The notes beneath the pieces were generated by a model, which worked only from the letters and a program-made list of their open reading frames with translations, was not told where the DNA came from and ran no database searches. Position numbers and translations under genes: made by a program. Shown piece after piece: positions 52,146-61,220 of a stretch of 64,000 nt of DNA; position 1 is the first letter of the stretch; the number at the start of each line of letters is the position of its first letter. The stretch is from Actinoplanes couchii (GTDB lineage: Bacteria; Actinomycetota; Actinomycetes; Mycobacteriales; Micromonosporaceae), in NCBI RefSeq assembly GCF_016862075.1, contig NZ_BOMG01000114.1:1-64000 (forward strand). The letters run 5' to 3'.

Positions 52146-52212
52146 TTCCCGGGAACCACGGGCCCCGCCGGAACGACTCCTTGTCGACACCCGATCGACG
52201 AGGAGTACCGCG

Positions 52213-53613
52213 CTGTCTACCTTCCGCAAGATCAGGCCCCTGCTGCTGCGGCTGCACTTCTACGCCGGCATCCTGATCGGACCGTTCCTGCTGGTCGCGG
52301 CGATCAGCGGCGGCCTCTACGCGCTCAGCCCGCAGCTGGAGAAGGCCGTCCACGCCGACCTGCTGACACCGTCGGACGCCTCGGCGGCCCCCGTCCCGCT
52401 GGCCCGGCAGGTGGCCGTGGCCGAGAAGGTCACCACCGTGCCGAACCTGGTCGCGGTACGGCCCGCACCGGACGGCGGCACCACCCGGGTGATCTTCGAC
52501 GACGGCAGTTTCGCCGAGTCGTACCGGCACGCGGTCTTCGTCGACCCGAGCACCGGGGAGGTCCTCGGGCAGTCGTCGGTCTACGGCACCAGCGGTGCGC
52601 TGCCGGTGCGGTCGTGGATCGACGAACTCCACCGGTCGTTGCACCTGGGTGACGTCGGCCGGTACTACAGCGAACTGGCCGCCTCGTGGCTCTGGGTGGT
52701 CACCCTCGGCGGCCTGGCGATGTGGCTGGGGCGCGTCCGGCGTACCGGCAAGAAGCCGTTGACCGGACGGGCCCGCACCCGGACCTGGCACGGCGTGCTC
52801 GGCCTGTGGATGGCCGCCGGATTCCTGGCGCTCTCCGCGACCGGCCTGACCTGGTCCACCTTCGCCGGGGAGAACGTCACCGAACTCCGGGAACAGCTCG
52901 ACTGGTCGACACCCTCGGTGAACACCGCCGTCGCCGCCGCACCGGTCGTCACCGGCGGTGAGCACTCCGCGCACGGCGGCGGCACCCCGGCCGACACCGG
53001 GGCCGTCGACGTCACCACGATCGACGCGGTGTGGGCCGCCGCCAAGGCCGCCGAGGTGGACTCCGACCAGGTGGAGATCGGCCTGCCGAAGGGCGAGGGC
53101 CGGACCTGGACGGTCACCGAGGTGCACCGCGAGTACCCGACGTCGGTCGACGTGGCCGCCGTCGACCCGGCATCGTTGCAGGTCACCGACGTGGTCCGGT
53201 TCTCCGACTACCCGTTCATGGCCAAGCTGGCCCGCTGGGGTGTCGACCTGCACATGGGGGTGATGTTCGGCCTGGTCAACCAGATCCTGCTCGCGGTGCT
53301 GGCGGCCGGGCTGGTCACGATGATCGTTCTCGGTTACCGGATGTGGTGGCAGCGCCGGCCCACCCGCGGCTCCCGGCGGGCGATCGCCGGTCCCGCGCCC
53401 GCGCGCGGCGCCTGGCTGAGACTGCCCGCCTGGGTCATCGCCGTGGGTGTCCCGGCGGTCTTCGCGGTCGCCTGGTTCATCCCGCTGTTCGGCCTCCCGC
53501 TGCTGGTGTTCCTCGCGGTGGACGTCGCGATCGGGACGTTCCGGCGGCCTTCCGCACCGGTGGCGGAGAAACAGGACGAGCCGGCCGAAAAGGAACCGGT
53601 CACGACCGCTTGA
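52213..53613 (+). CDS. PepSY-associated transmembrane protein, apparently starting at CTG
   Basis: 466 residues if translation starts at CTG 52213. The first helix, FYAGILIGPFLLVAAISGGLYAL, follows the conserved opening STFRKIRPLLLRLH. PepSY-like segments and three to four further helices follow (WLWVVTLGGLAMWLGRV; HGVLGLWMAAGFLALSATGL; NQILLAVLAAGLVTMIVLGY; a C-terminal hairpin). Members of this PiuB-like family are linked to iron or siderophore reduction. No ATG, GTG or TTG occurs in frame before 52411, which would delete the first helix. GAGGAG at 52199-52204 sits eight bases before the CTG. The 3' end overlaps the convergent hydrolase gene. Confidence 0.82.
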   Translation: MSTFRKIRPLLLRLHFYAGILIGPFLLVAAISGGLYALSPQLEKAVHADLLTPSDASAAPVPLARQVAVAEKVTTVPNLVAVRPAPDGGTTRVIFDDGSFAESYRHAVFVDPSTGEVLGQSSVYGTSGALPVRSWIDELHRSLHLGDVGRYYSELAASWLWVVTLGGLAMWLGRVRRTGKKPLTGRARTRTWHGVLGLWMAAGFLALSATGLTWSTFAGENVTELREQLDWSTPSVNTAVAAAPVVTGGEHSAHGGGTPADTGAVDVTTIDAVWAAAKAAEVDSDQVEIGLPKGEGRTWTVTEVHREYPTSVDVAAVDPASLQVTDVVRFSDYPFMAKLARWGVDLHMGVMFGLVNQILLAVLAAGLVTMIVLGYRMWWQRRPTRGSRRAIAGPAPARGAWLRLPAWVIAVGVPAVFAVAWFIPLFGLPLLVFLAVDVAIGTFRRPSAPVAEKQDEPAEKEPVTTA

Positions 53614-54598
53614 ACAGCTCGTAGAGCAACCCCGGTGGGACGGGCGCCCACCGGGGCCGGCGGTCCTTGTCGATGATCTGCGCGCGGATGCCCTCGGCCA
53701 GGTCGGGCAGCCGCAGGAACGCCGCCGACAGGCGAAGCTCCTGGTCCAGCGCCTCGCGGAGCGACGACATCCGGGCCGCCGTGCGCAGCGACCGCAGCGT
53801 GACGGCCAGGGAGGTCGGTGACTTGGTCGCGATCTCCTCGGCGGCGGCCCGTGCGCCCGCCGACCCGTGCCCGGCCAGCCGCGTGCGGATCACGGCCAGG
53901 TCGTCGCCGGCATAACACTCGTCGATCCAGTCGCGGGCGTCGTCCAGGTCGCCCGCGGGCGGTGCGGTGGTCACCGCGGACACCGCGACGCCTGGTTCGT
54001 CGCCGGTCAAACCACTGATCAGGTACGGGATACGGTCGGCCGGCACAAAACAGTCGGCCAGCCCGGCGGTGATCGCGTCACCCGCCCCGATCGTCGTGCC
54101 GGTCAGTGCCAGGTGGGTGCCGATCTCGCCGGGCGCCCGGGACAGCAGCCACGATCCGCCCACGTCCGGGTGGAAGCCGATGCCGACCTCGGGCATGGCG
54201 AGCCGGGACCGTTCGGTGACGATGCGCAGCGACGCGTGGGCGGAGATCCCGATGCCGCCGCCCATCACCAGCCCGTCCATCCAGGCGACGACCGGCTTGG
54301 GGTACCCGGCGATCGCGGCGTTCAGGTCGTACTCCCGGGTGAAGAACTCCAGGGAGCCGCCGCCACCGGACACCGCGTCGGCGTGCATGGCCCGTAGGTC
54401 GCCGCCCGCGCAGAGCCCGCGCTCCCCGGCCCCGGTGATCAGCACCGTCCGCACCCGGTCGTCGTCGTGCCAGGCCCGCAGCGTGTCGTGCACGATGCCG
54501 ACCATCTCGGTGGTGAGGGCGTTCAGGGCGGCCGGCCGGTTCAGGACGATCCGGCCGAGCCGGCCGTCCACGGTGGTGATCACGGGTGGGGTGGGCAC
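53600..54598 (-). CDS. 3-hydroxyisobutyryl-CoA hydrolase (crotonase superfamily)
   Basis: 332 residues. RIVLNRPAALNALTTEMV opens the crotonase fold. GERGLCAGGDLRAMHAD and VVAWMDGLVMGGGIGISAHA form the oxyanion hole. MPEVGIGFHPDVGGSWLLSR carries the acidic catalytic region seen in HIBYL-CoA hydrolases rather than plain enoyl-CoA hydratases, and the length (332) fits that subgroup. It acts in valine breakdown. It ends inside the convergent PepSY gene (14-base overlap). Confidence 0.88.
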   Translation of the reverse strand: MPTPPVITTVDGRLGRIVLNRPAALNALTTEMVGIVHDTLRAWHDDDRVRTVLITGAGERGLCAGGDLRAMHADAVSGGGGSLEFFTREYDLNAAIAGYPKPVVAWMDGLVMGGGIGISAHASLRIVTERSRLAMPEVGIGFHPDVGGSWLLSRAPGEIGTHLALTGTTIGAGDAITAGLADCFVPADRIPYLISGLTGDEPGVAVSAVTTAPPAGDLDDARDWIDECYAGDDLAVIRTRLAGHGSAGARAAAEEIATKSPTSLAVTLRSLRTAARMSSLREALDQELRLSAAFLRLPDLAEGIRAQIIDKDRRPRWAPVPPGLLYELFKRS

Positions 54599-54614
54599 GT
54601 GCCGATCCTGCCCG

Positions 54615-54648
54615 CCCCGGCCGGGAAAGGAAACCGGCCCGGCCGGGG
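54615..54648. terminator. Hairpin terminator
   Basis: Perfect 11-bp stem CCCCGGCCGGG / CCCGGCCGGGG around a 12-base loop, just downstream of the leftward serine hydrolase gene. Confidence 0.65.
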
Positions 54649-54655
54649 GAGCGGG

Positions 54656-55852
54656 TCACTCGGCGCAGAACACCGCGGTCATCAGGTCTTTGATCGCCTT
54701 CTGGCCGGCGGACGCCTGGGACTGCGCGGCGTCGTCGACGTAGGTGACCGAGGCCTCCAGGGTGCGGCTGCCGTCCGGCGTGCTGTACATCAGCGTCGCG
54801 TAACCCTGCACACTGCCGTTGTGGTACGCGACGGTGCCGCTGCAGTCCGCGCCGGTGTCCATCGACATCAGGCCGAGCCCGTAACCGAATTCGCCGCTGC
54901 GGGGCTCCGGCCGGCGCATCTCGGCCACCAGCGCGGCGGGGAACAGCTTGCCGCCGAGCACCCCGGCGAAGAACCTGTGCAGGTCCTCGGTGGTCGAGAT
55001 CATCTCACCGGCGCTGGAGATCCAGGACGGGTTCTGCCGGCTGACGTCGACCGTCCGGGACACCCCGCCGGTCGCATAGGTGTAGTAGGCGTGGGCGTGC
55101 GGGCCGGGGATCGCCGGCGAGGTGCCCGGTGCCGAGGTGTCCCGCAGCTCGAGCGGGTTCAGGACCCGTTCGCGCATCTGCTCCGCGTACGGCCGGCCGG
55201 TCACCTTCTCGATCAGCAGCCGGGCCACCACGTAGTTGGTGTTGGAGTAGCTCCAGCCCGTGCCCGGCTCGAAGCGGCCCGGGTGCGACAGGGCGAGACG
55301 AACCAGTTCCTCCGGGCGGTACGTCCGGAAACGGCCCTGCACCCATTCCTGCCCGGACCAGGTGATGCCCGGCACCACCGTGCCGTCCGGGTAGTACTCC
55401 CCGGTGAAGTTGAAGATCCCGCTGGTGTGCTGGAGCAGCATCCGCACGGTGATCCGCGGGTCCAGCCCGTAACCGGGCAGGTGCGGGGCCACCGCGTCGT
55501 CCAGGCCGATCCGGCCGTCGGCGACCAGCCGCAGCATCAGGGCGGCGGTGAACGTCTTGGTGGTGCTGCCGATCCGGAAGCGCCCGTCGGCCGGCGGTTT
55601 TCCGGGCCGGCCCAGCTCCCGGACGCCGACGGTGCGGGTCCACTCGCCGTGCTCGTCGTGCACCCGCACCTGCATCCCGGTGAAGCCCGCACTGACGAAG
55701 GCGTCGACGGCGGCCCGCAACTCCGGCCGGTCGGTGGTGCGACTCTCGCTCGCGGCGGCCGGGACCGCGCCTCCACCGAGAAACATGGCGACGGTCAGCG
55801 CCGTGATACCCGCGCGCCGGAGAACCTGAGGACTGTCCACATGTGACTTCAT
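54656..55852 (-). CDS. Secreted serine hydrolase, beta-lactamase/DD-carboxypeptidase fold
   Basis: 398 residues with a signal peptide (RRAGITALTVAMFLGGGAV, cleavage near AAAS). Class C-type motifs are present: SxxK in IGSTTKTFTAALML, YSN in GWSYSNTNYVVARLL and a late YHNGSVQGY in the KTG position. Such proteins are D-alanyl-D-alanine carboxypeptidases, esterases or D-aminopeptidases. A paralogue lies at 61569-62651. ATG 55852 is chosen because it begins the signal peptide. Confidence 0.87.
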   Translation of the reverse strand: MKSHVDSPQVLRRAGITALTVAMFLGGGAVPAAASESRTTDRPELRAAVDAFVSAGFTGMQVRVHDEHGEWTRTVGVRELGRPGKPPADGRFRIGSTTKTFTAALMLRLVADGRIGLDDAVAPHLPGYGLDPRITVRMLLQHTSGIFNFTGEYYPDGTVVPGITWSGQEWVQGRFRTYRPEELVRLALSHPGRFEPGTGWSYSNTNYVVARLLIEKVTGRPYAEQMRERVLNPLELRDTSAPGTSPAIPGPHAHAYYTYATGGVSRTVDVSRQNPSWISSAGEMISTTEDLHRFFAGVLGGKLFPAALVAEMRRPEPRSGEFGYGLGLMSMDTGADCSGTVAYHNGSVQGYATLMYSTPDGSRTLEASVTYVDDAAQSQASAGQKAIKDLMTAVFCAE

Positions 55853-55942
55853 GACGCCAATCTGGCACACCGGTGGCATCGGCGCAAGAGTTTTTGGCTC
55901 AACATGGCACCGTTGTGATGCCATGCTGAGCCAAGTTGCTGG

Positions 55943-56270
55943 TCAGGAGGGGGTGTCCAGCGCGCGATTGAGTTCGAGAACGTTGACTCCGGGTTCGCCG
56001 AGGAACCCGAGGGCCCGCCCGGTGGTGTGCTCGGCGATCAGCTTCTCGACCTCGGCGAGATCCAGGCCACGGGAGAGGGTGACCCGAGGCGCCTGGAGTG
56101 CGGCATAGGCCGGGCTGATGTGCGGATCCAGGCCGCTGCCGCTCGCCGCGACCGCGTCCGCCGGGACGACCGGATCGGCCGGGGCGTCGCCGCGGATCGG
56201 GGTGATCACCCCGCCGAGGGCCCGGTAGTCCTCACCCGGCTTCGCCGACTCGACGGTTACGCCCTTGACA
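55943..56270 (-). pseudogene. kdpC: kdpC remnant (C-terminal part)
   Basis: The minus strand encodes GVTVESAKPGEDYRALGG, then PADAVAASGSGLDPHISPAY, and ends with AEHTTGRALGFLGEPGVNVL: the C-terminal half of KdpC, the small subunit of the K+-importing Kdp ATPase. The N-terminal membrane anchor and first half are absent, and no start codon precedes it. It follows directly on the end of the kdpA remnant; kdpB is missing. Confidence 0.85.
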
Positions 56271-57246
56271 GGGTCTCGGCGAGCGGGCCGAGCGCCAGGG
56301 CGGGCAGGAAGGTGAGGGCGACCAGCACGATCGTCACGCCGGCGACCATGCCGACGAACAGCGGCTGGTGGGTGGGGAGCGTGCCCTCGGTCTCCGGCGC
56401 GGGCCGCTGCCGGGCCGGCGAACCGGCGAGCGCGAGGACCAGGACCGGGGTGACCAGGAAGTAGAGGGACGCCAATTTCATCTCGCGGGCCCGGATCTTC
56501 TTCCCCAGGTATTCCGGGGTGCGCCCGACCATCAACCCGGCCACGAAGACCGTGATGATCGCCAGGATCAGCATGCCGTAGAGGCCGGATCCGACCCCGC
56601 CGGGCGCGACCTCGCCGAGCATCATGTTGACCATCGGCATCATGCCGCCGAGCGCCGTGTACGAATCGTGGAACGAGTTGACCGCACCGGTCGACGTCAA
56701 TGTCGTCGCGGCGGCGAAGACGGCCGAGCCGGCGACTCCGAACCGGGTCTCCTTGCCCTCCATCGCCGCGCCGACCGCCTGCGGGACCGTGCCGGATCCG
56801 TGCGTCTCGAAGCCCACGGTCAGCGCCATCGAGCCGAGCGCCAGGATCGCCATGACCGCGGCGATGGCGTAGCCCTGGCGATTCTGGCCGGCCATCCGGC
56901 CGAAGACCCGGGGCAGGCTGAACGGGATCAGCAGGATCAGGAACACCTGCAGCCAGTTGGTCCACGCCGACGGGTTCTCGAACGGGTGCGCCGAGTTGGC
57001 GTTGTAGAAGCCGCCACCGTTGGTACCCAGCAGCTTGATGGCCTCCTGGGAGGCGACCGGTCCGCCGGTGAGGTGCTGGGTGCCACCGGTCAGCGTGGTC
57101 ACGCCGGCGCCGGCGGACAGGTTCTGCACCATGCCGCCGACCATGAACACGATCGCGAAAAGCACCGAGACGGGCAGCAGGATCCGTACCGGGGCCGCTG
57201 TGGCGTTTGTTGACGCGACTGCTACGGGCGCCCTCGTGTTCTTCAC
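56257..57246 (-). pseudogene. kdpA: kdpA remnant (C-terminal part)
   Basis: From about 57197 leftward the frame encodes the K+-channel subunit KdpA from APVRILLPVSVLF to the C-terminus (LPALALGPLAETLSRA), about 312 residues instead of about 550. The selectivity-filter segments of the third and fourth repeats are visible (SQEAIKLLGTNGGGFYNANS; TLTSTGAVNSFHDSYTALGG). Roughly the first 240 residues are gone. A GTG at 57246 exists but has no ribosome binding site. Function lost or fragmentary. Confidence 0.87.
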
Positions 57247-57293
57247 GCGCGGTTGGCACCCGGTTAGTTGATCTCTGTCGGGTGACGTACCGA

Positions 57294-57341
57294 ACACACG
57301 ATGTTGGGTTGTGAATTTCTGGCCCGAACTAGATATGGTGT
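57294..57341 (+). promoter_or_regulatory. nrdA promoter with two NrdR boxes
   Basis: Two 16-bp segments, 57294-57309 (ACACACGATGTTGGGT) and 57326-57341 (GAACTAGATATGGTGT), each match about 12 of 16 positions of the NrdR consensus acaCwAtATaTwGtgt by my alignment, with starts 32 bp apart as required for NrdR. The second overlaps a candidate -10 (TAGATA, 57330-57335); TTGTGA at 57309-57314 may be the -35. Confidence 0.6.
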
Positions 57342-57359
57342 CTCCCGCAGCTGGTTCGA

Positions 57360-57545
57360 GTGCGCCTTCACAGGTGTGCCCGAGGCAACAGGGAACCCGG
57401 TGCAAGGCCGGGACTGCCCCGCAGCGGTGAGTGGGAACGACAGCCGTCAGGAAGCACTGGGTTCGTCCTGGGCCTGGGAAGCGACGGTCGGTAGGAGGCT
57501 TCGCGCGAGCGGAGCCGTGCCCACGAGTCCGAAGACCTGCCAGCG
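57360..57545 (+). promoter_or_regulatory. Cobalamin (adenosylcobalamin) riboswitch
   Basis: The leader contains the conserved blocks in order: CAACAGGGAACCCGGTG, GGGACTGCCCCGCAGCGGTG, GAACGACAGCCGTCA, the AGCACTGGG box, CTGGGAAGCGACGGTCGGTAGG and CCACGAGTCCGAAGACCTGCC. It lies 135 bases before nrdA. In Streptomyces such a switch turns class I reductase expression down when B12 is available for the class II enzyme. Confidence 0.95.
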
Positions 57546-57679
57546 TGCCGTGCACCGGCGTGGTGTGCGGCGGTTGAAGGCCGCGTGGGACGGCCGACGC
57601 CGAGCGTCCGCGTGGCCGTGTGCCCGTGGACGGCTGGTGTCTGCCCTCACACGCGTCGGACTCGTGAGGGGGAGAAGGC

Positions 57680-60121
57680 ATGACGACCACCACCAAGGCC
57701 ACCGGTGTGCCGGAGCAGCGGCGACATGTGATGCAGGTGCGCAAGCGGAACGGCGAGCTGGAGCCGGTGGACGTCAACAAGATCGTCAAAGCGGTCGAGT
57801 TGTGGGTCGCCGATCTGGACGAGGTCGACCCGCTGCGGGTGGCGACCAAGACCATCAGCGGCCTGTACGACGGTGCGACCACCGCTGAGCTGGACAAGCT
57901 GTCGATCCAGACGGCTGCCGAGCTGATCGGTGAGGAGCCGCAGTACTCGAAGCTGGCCGCCCGGCTGCTCGCCGCGTTCGTCGACAAGGAGGTCCGCCTC
58001 CAGGGTGTCGCGAGCTTCAGCCAGTCGATCCGGTACGCCCACGGCGAGGGCCTGATCGGCGACGAGACCGCCGCCTTCGTGGCCGCCAACGCCCGCAAGC
58101 TCGACGACGCCATCGACCTCTCCGGCGACCTGCGGTTCGAGTACTTCGGCCTGCGTACCGTCGCCGACCGCTACCTGCTGCGCCACCCGACCAAGCGCCT
58201 GGTGGTGGAGACCCCGCAGTACTGGCTGCTGCGTGTCGCCTGCGGCCTGTCCAAGGACGCCCGCGAGGCGATCGGCTTCTACCGGCTGATGTCGTCGCTG
58301 GCGTACCTGCCCAGCTCGCCGACCCTGTTCAACTCCGGCACCCGGCACACCCAGATGTCGTCCTGCTTCCTGGTCGACTCGCCCAAGGACGAGCTGGACT
58401 CGATCTACGAGCGCTACCACCAGGTCGCGAAGCTGTCGAAGTTCTCCGGCGGCATCGGCATCGCCTGGTCCCGGATCCGTGGCCGCGGCGCCCTGATCCG
58501 CGGCACCAACGGCAAGTCCAACGGCATCGTCCCGTTCCTGAAGACCCTCGACGCCGGGGTGGCGGCGGTCAACCAGGGCGGCCGGCGCAAGGGCGCGGCC
58601 TGCGTCTACCTGGAGCCGTGGCACCCGGACATCGAGGAGTTCCTGGAGCTGCGCGACAACACCGGTGAGGAGTCGCGCCGCACCCACAACCTGAACCTGG
58701 CGAACTGGATCCCGGACGAGTTCATGCGCCGGGTCGAGGCCGACGGCGACTGGTCGCTGATCGACCCGTCCGACGCCCCCGAGCTGCCCGACCTGTTCGG
58801 CGAGGCGTTCGACGAGGCCTACCGCGCCGCCGAGAAGAACGCGATCAAGACCGTCAAGGCCCGTGACCTGTACGGCCGGATGATGCGGACCCTGGCGCAG
58901 ACCGGCAACGGCTGGATGACGTTCAAGGACCGCTCGAACGCGCTGTCCAACCAGACCGGCGAGCCCGGCAACACCATCCACCTGTCGAACCTGTGCACCG
59001 AGATCCTCGAGGTCAACAACGACGACGAGACCGCCGTCTGCAACCTCGGCTCGGTCAACCTGGGCGCGCACGTCACCGCCGACGGCGTCGACTGGGAGAA
59101 GCTGCGCGAGACGGTCCGGACCGCGGTGGTCTACCTGGACCGGGTCATCGACATCAACTACTACCCGTCGGAGCAGGCGGCCAAGTCCAACCCGCGCTGG
59201 CGGCCGGTCGGCCTCGGGCTGATGGGTCTGCAGGACGCGTTCTTCACGCTGCGGCTGCCGTTCGACTCGGCCGAGGCCCGCGAGCTCTCCACCCGCGTAC
59301 AGGAAGAAATCTTCCTGACCGCCCTTGAGGTTTCCGCCGGTCTGGCGGCTTCTTTCGGCCCGCACCCGGCTTATGCCGAGACCCGCGCCGCCAAGGGGCA
59401 GCTGCACCCCGAGCTGTGGGGCGCGACTGTTTCGCAGACCGAGCGGTGGGCCGCCGTGCACGCGAAGATCGCCGAGCGCGGGCTGCGCAACTCGCTGCTG
59501 ATCGCGATCGCGCCGACCGCCACCATCGCGTCCATCGCCGGCGCCTACGAGTGCATCGAGCCGCAGGTGTCCAACCTGTTCAAGCGCGAGACGATGTCCG
59601 GTGAGTTCCTTCAGATCAACAACTATCTGGTACGGGAACTCAAGTCGCGTGGGCTGTGGACCGCGCCGATCCGTGAGGCGATCAAGCGGGCCGAGGGTTC
59701 CGTGCAGGGCATTCTCGACCTGCCCGAGGACGTGCGGGAGCTGTTCCGGACCGCGTGGGAGCTGCCGCAGAAGTCGCTGATCGAACTCGCCGCCGCCCGG
59801 GCGCCGTACATCGATCAGTCTCAGTCGCTGAACCTGTTCATGGCCGCGCCGACCATCAACAAGGTCTCTTCGATGTACCTGTACGCGTGGAAGGCCGGTC
59901 TGAAGACCTCGTACTACCTGCGCTCGCGTCCGGCGACGCGTATCCAGCAGGCCACCGTCGCCGTGGCGCCCGCCGTTGCCGCTCCCGTCGTTGCTGCTCC
60001 CGTCGTTGCCGCTCCGGTCGTCGTGGCTCCGATCGTGTCCGGCGTGAACCTGCTCGGCGACGTCAGTGGCGAACTCGCTTCTTCCCTTGAGAACCCCGAC
60101 ATCTGTGAGGCTTGCCAGTAA
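57680..60121 (+). CDS. nrdA: Ribonucleoside-diphosphate reductase, large subunit (class I)
   Basis: 813 residues. An N-terminal ATP-cone (VMQVRKRNGELEPVDVNKIVKAVE) for allosteric control precedes the ten-stranded barrel. Key elements are visible: SSCFLVDSPKD, GGIGIAWSRIRGRG, SNLCTEILEVNNDDETAVCNLGSVNLG with the catalytic Cys/Glu, and IAPTATIASIAGAYECIEP. The C-terminal tail ends CEACQ, the shuttle cysteine pair. A four-copy VAAPV-type repeat links barrel and tail. It reduces ribonucleotides to deoxyribonucleotides using the radical from NrdB. Controlled by NrdR boxes and a B12 riboswitch upstream; its stop overlaps the nrdB start (TAATG). Confidence 0.96.
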   Translation: MTTTTKATGVPEQRRHVMQVRKRNGELEPVDVNKIVKAVELWVADLDEVDPLRVATKTISGLYDGATTAELDKLSIQTAAELIGEEPQYSKLAARLLAAFVDKEVRLQGVASFSQSIRYAHGEGLIGDETAAFVAANARKLDDAIDLSGDLRFEYFGLRTVADRYLLRHPTKRLVVETPQYWLLRVACGLSKDAREAIGFYRLMSSLAYLPSSPTLFNSGTRHTQMSSCFLVDSPKDELDSIYERYHQVAKLSKFSGGIGIAWSRIRGRGALIRGTNGKSNGIVPFLKTLDAGVAAVNQGGRRKGAACVYLEPWHPDIEEFLELRDNTGEESRRTHNLNLANWIPDEFMRRVEADGDWSLIDPSDAPELPDLFGEAFDEAYRAAEKNAIKTVKARDLYGRMMRTLAQTGNGWMTFKDRSNALSNQTGEPGNTIHLSNLCTEILEVNNDDETAVCNLGSVNLGAHVTADGVDWEKLRETVRTAVVYLDRVIDINYYPSEQAAKSNPRWRPVGLGLMGLQDAFFTLRLPFDSAEARELSTRVQEEIFLTALEVSAGLAASFGPHPAYAETRAAKGQLHPELWGATVSQTERWAAVHAKIAERGLRNSLLIAIAPTATIASIAGAYECIEPQVSNLFKRETMSGEFLQINNYLVRELKSRGLWTAPIREAIKRAEGSVQGILDLPEDVRELFRTAWELPQKSLIELAAARAPYIDQSQSLNLFMAAPTINKVSSMYLYAWKAGLKTSYYLRSRPATRIQQATVAVAPAVAAPVVAAPVVAAPVVVAPIVSGVNLLGDVSGELASSLENPDICEACQ
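59975..60034 (+). repeat. Four 15-bp tandem repeats inside nrdA
   Basis: GTTGCCGCTCCCGTC and three variants, encoding Val-Ala-Ala-Pro-Val units in the linker before the C-terminal cysteine tail. Confidence 0.8.
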
Positions 60122-61116
60122 TGCTGCTCGACCCCGGTATGGACCTGACCCTGCGGCCGATGAAGTACCCGCACTTCTTCGACCGTTTCAAGGACGCCAT
60201 CAAGAACACCTGGACCGTCGAGGAGGTCGACCTGCACTCCGACCTCGCCGACCTGGCCAAGCTCAGCCCCGCCGAGCAGCACCTGGTGTCGCGGCTGGTG
60301 GCGTTCTTCGCCACCGGTGACACCATCGTGGCGAACAACCTGGTTCTCAACCTGTACCAGCACGTCAACTCGCCGGAGGGCCGCCTCTACCTGTCGCGGC
60401 AGCTGTTCGAGGAGGCCGTGCACGTCCAGTTCTATCTGAACCTGCTCGACACCTACGTCCCGGACGAGGCGGAGCGCAACGAGGCGTTCGCCGCGGTCGA
60501 GAACATCCCGTCGATCGCCCGTAAGGCCGAGTTCTGCTTCAAGTGGATCGACTCGGTCTTCGACCTGCGGGAGCTTACGACCAAGGAGCACCGCCGGGCG
60601 TTCCTGCTCAACGTCATCTGCTTCGCGGCGTGCATCGAGGGTCTGTTCTTCTACGGCGCCTTCGCGTACGTCTACTTCCTGCGCTCCCGCGGTGTGCTCC
60701 AGGGCTTGGCGTCCGGCACCAACTGGGTGTTCCGCGACGAGAGCATGCACATGGCGTTCGCGTTCGACGTGGTCGACCAGGTGCGGGCCGAGGAGCCGGA
60801 CCTGTTCGACGAGAAGATGGAGCAGCAGGTCCGCGACATGATGGCCGAGGCCGTCGAGTGCGAGGTCCAGTTCGCCGCCGACCTGCTCGAACAGGGTGTG
60901 TCCGGGATGTCGCTCGGGGACATGCGGGAGTACCTGCAGCACGTCGCCGACCGGCGGCTGCAGGCGCTGGGCATCGACCCGGTCTACGGCAGCAAGAACC
61001 CGTTCGCGTTCATGGAACTGCAGGACGTGCAGGAGCTGTCGAACTTCTTCGAGCGCCGGGTCTCCGCCTACCAGGTGGGCGTGACCGGCTCGGTGAGCTT
61101 CGACGACGACTTCTGA
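60121..61116 (+). CDS. nrdB: Ribonucleoside-diphosphate reductase, small subunit (class I)
   Basis: 331 residues, a ferritin-like four-helix protein. EEAVHVQFYLNLLDTY carries metal ligands Glu and His and, four residues on, the Tyr in the position of the radical tyrosine. Other ligands appear in ATGDTIVANN, AACIEGLFFYGAFA and FRDESMHMAF. The C-terminus (GSVSFDDDF) is the acidic tail that docks on NrdA. ATG 60121 overlaps the nrdA stop, so the subunits are translationally coupled. No nrdS-type regulator follows, unlike Streptomyces coelicolor nrdABS. Confidence 0.95.
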   Translation: MLLDPGMDLTLRPMKYPHFFDRFKDAIKNTWTVEEVDLHSDLADLAKLSPAEQHLVSRLVAFFATGDTIVANNLVLNLYQHVNSPEGRLYLSRQLFEEAVHVQFYLNLLDTYVPDEAERNEAFAAVENIPSIARKAEFCFKWIDSVFDLRELTTKEHRRAFLLNVICFAACIEGLFFYGAFAYVYFLRSRGVLQGLASGTNWVFRDESMHMAFAFDVVDQVRAEEPDLFDEKMEQQVRDMMAEAVECEVQFAADLLEQGVSGMSLGDMREYLQHVADRRLQALGIDPVYGSKNPFAFMELQDVQELSNFFERRVSAYQVGVTGSVSFDDDF

Positions 61117-61131
61117 GTTCCCTTCTGTCAG

Positions 61132-61155
61132 GGCCCGGTCGTTCTCGGCCGGGCC
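61132..61155 (+). terminator. Terminator of the nrdAB operon
   Basis: GGCCCGG / CCGGGCC stem with a 10-base loop, 15 bases after the nrdB stop. Confidence 0.6.
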
Positions 61156-61220
61156 TTCGGCGTGCACACCGTTGCTAGGGTGCCGTGAGTCGTACAAACG
61201 GATCTTGAGGTAGGTGCTTC

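Noticed and set aside
57647..59461. 604-residue minus-strand frame
   Set aside because: Antisense shadow of nrdA.
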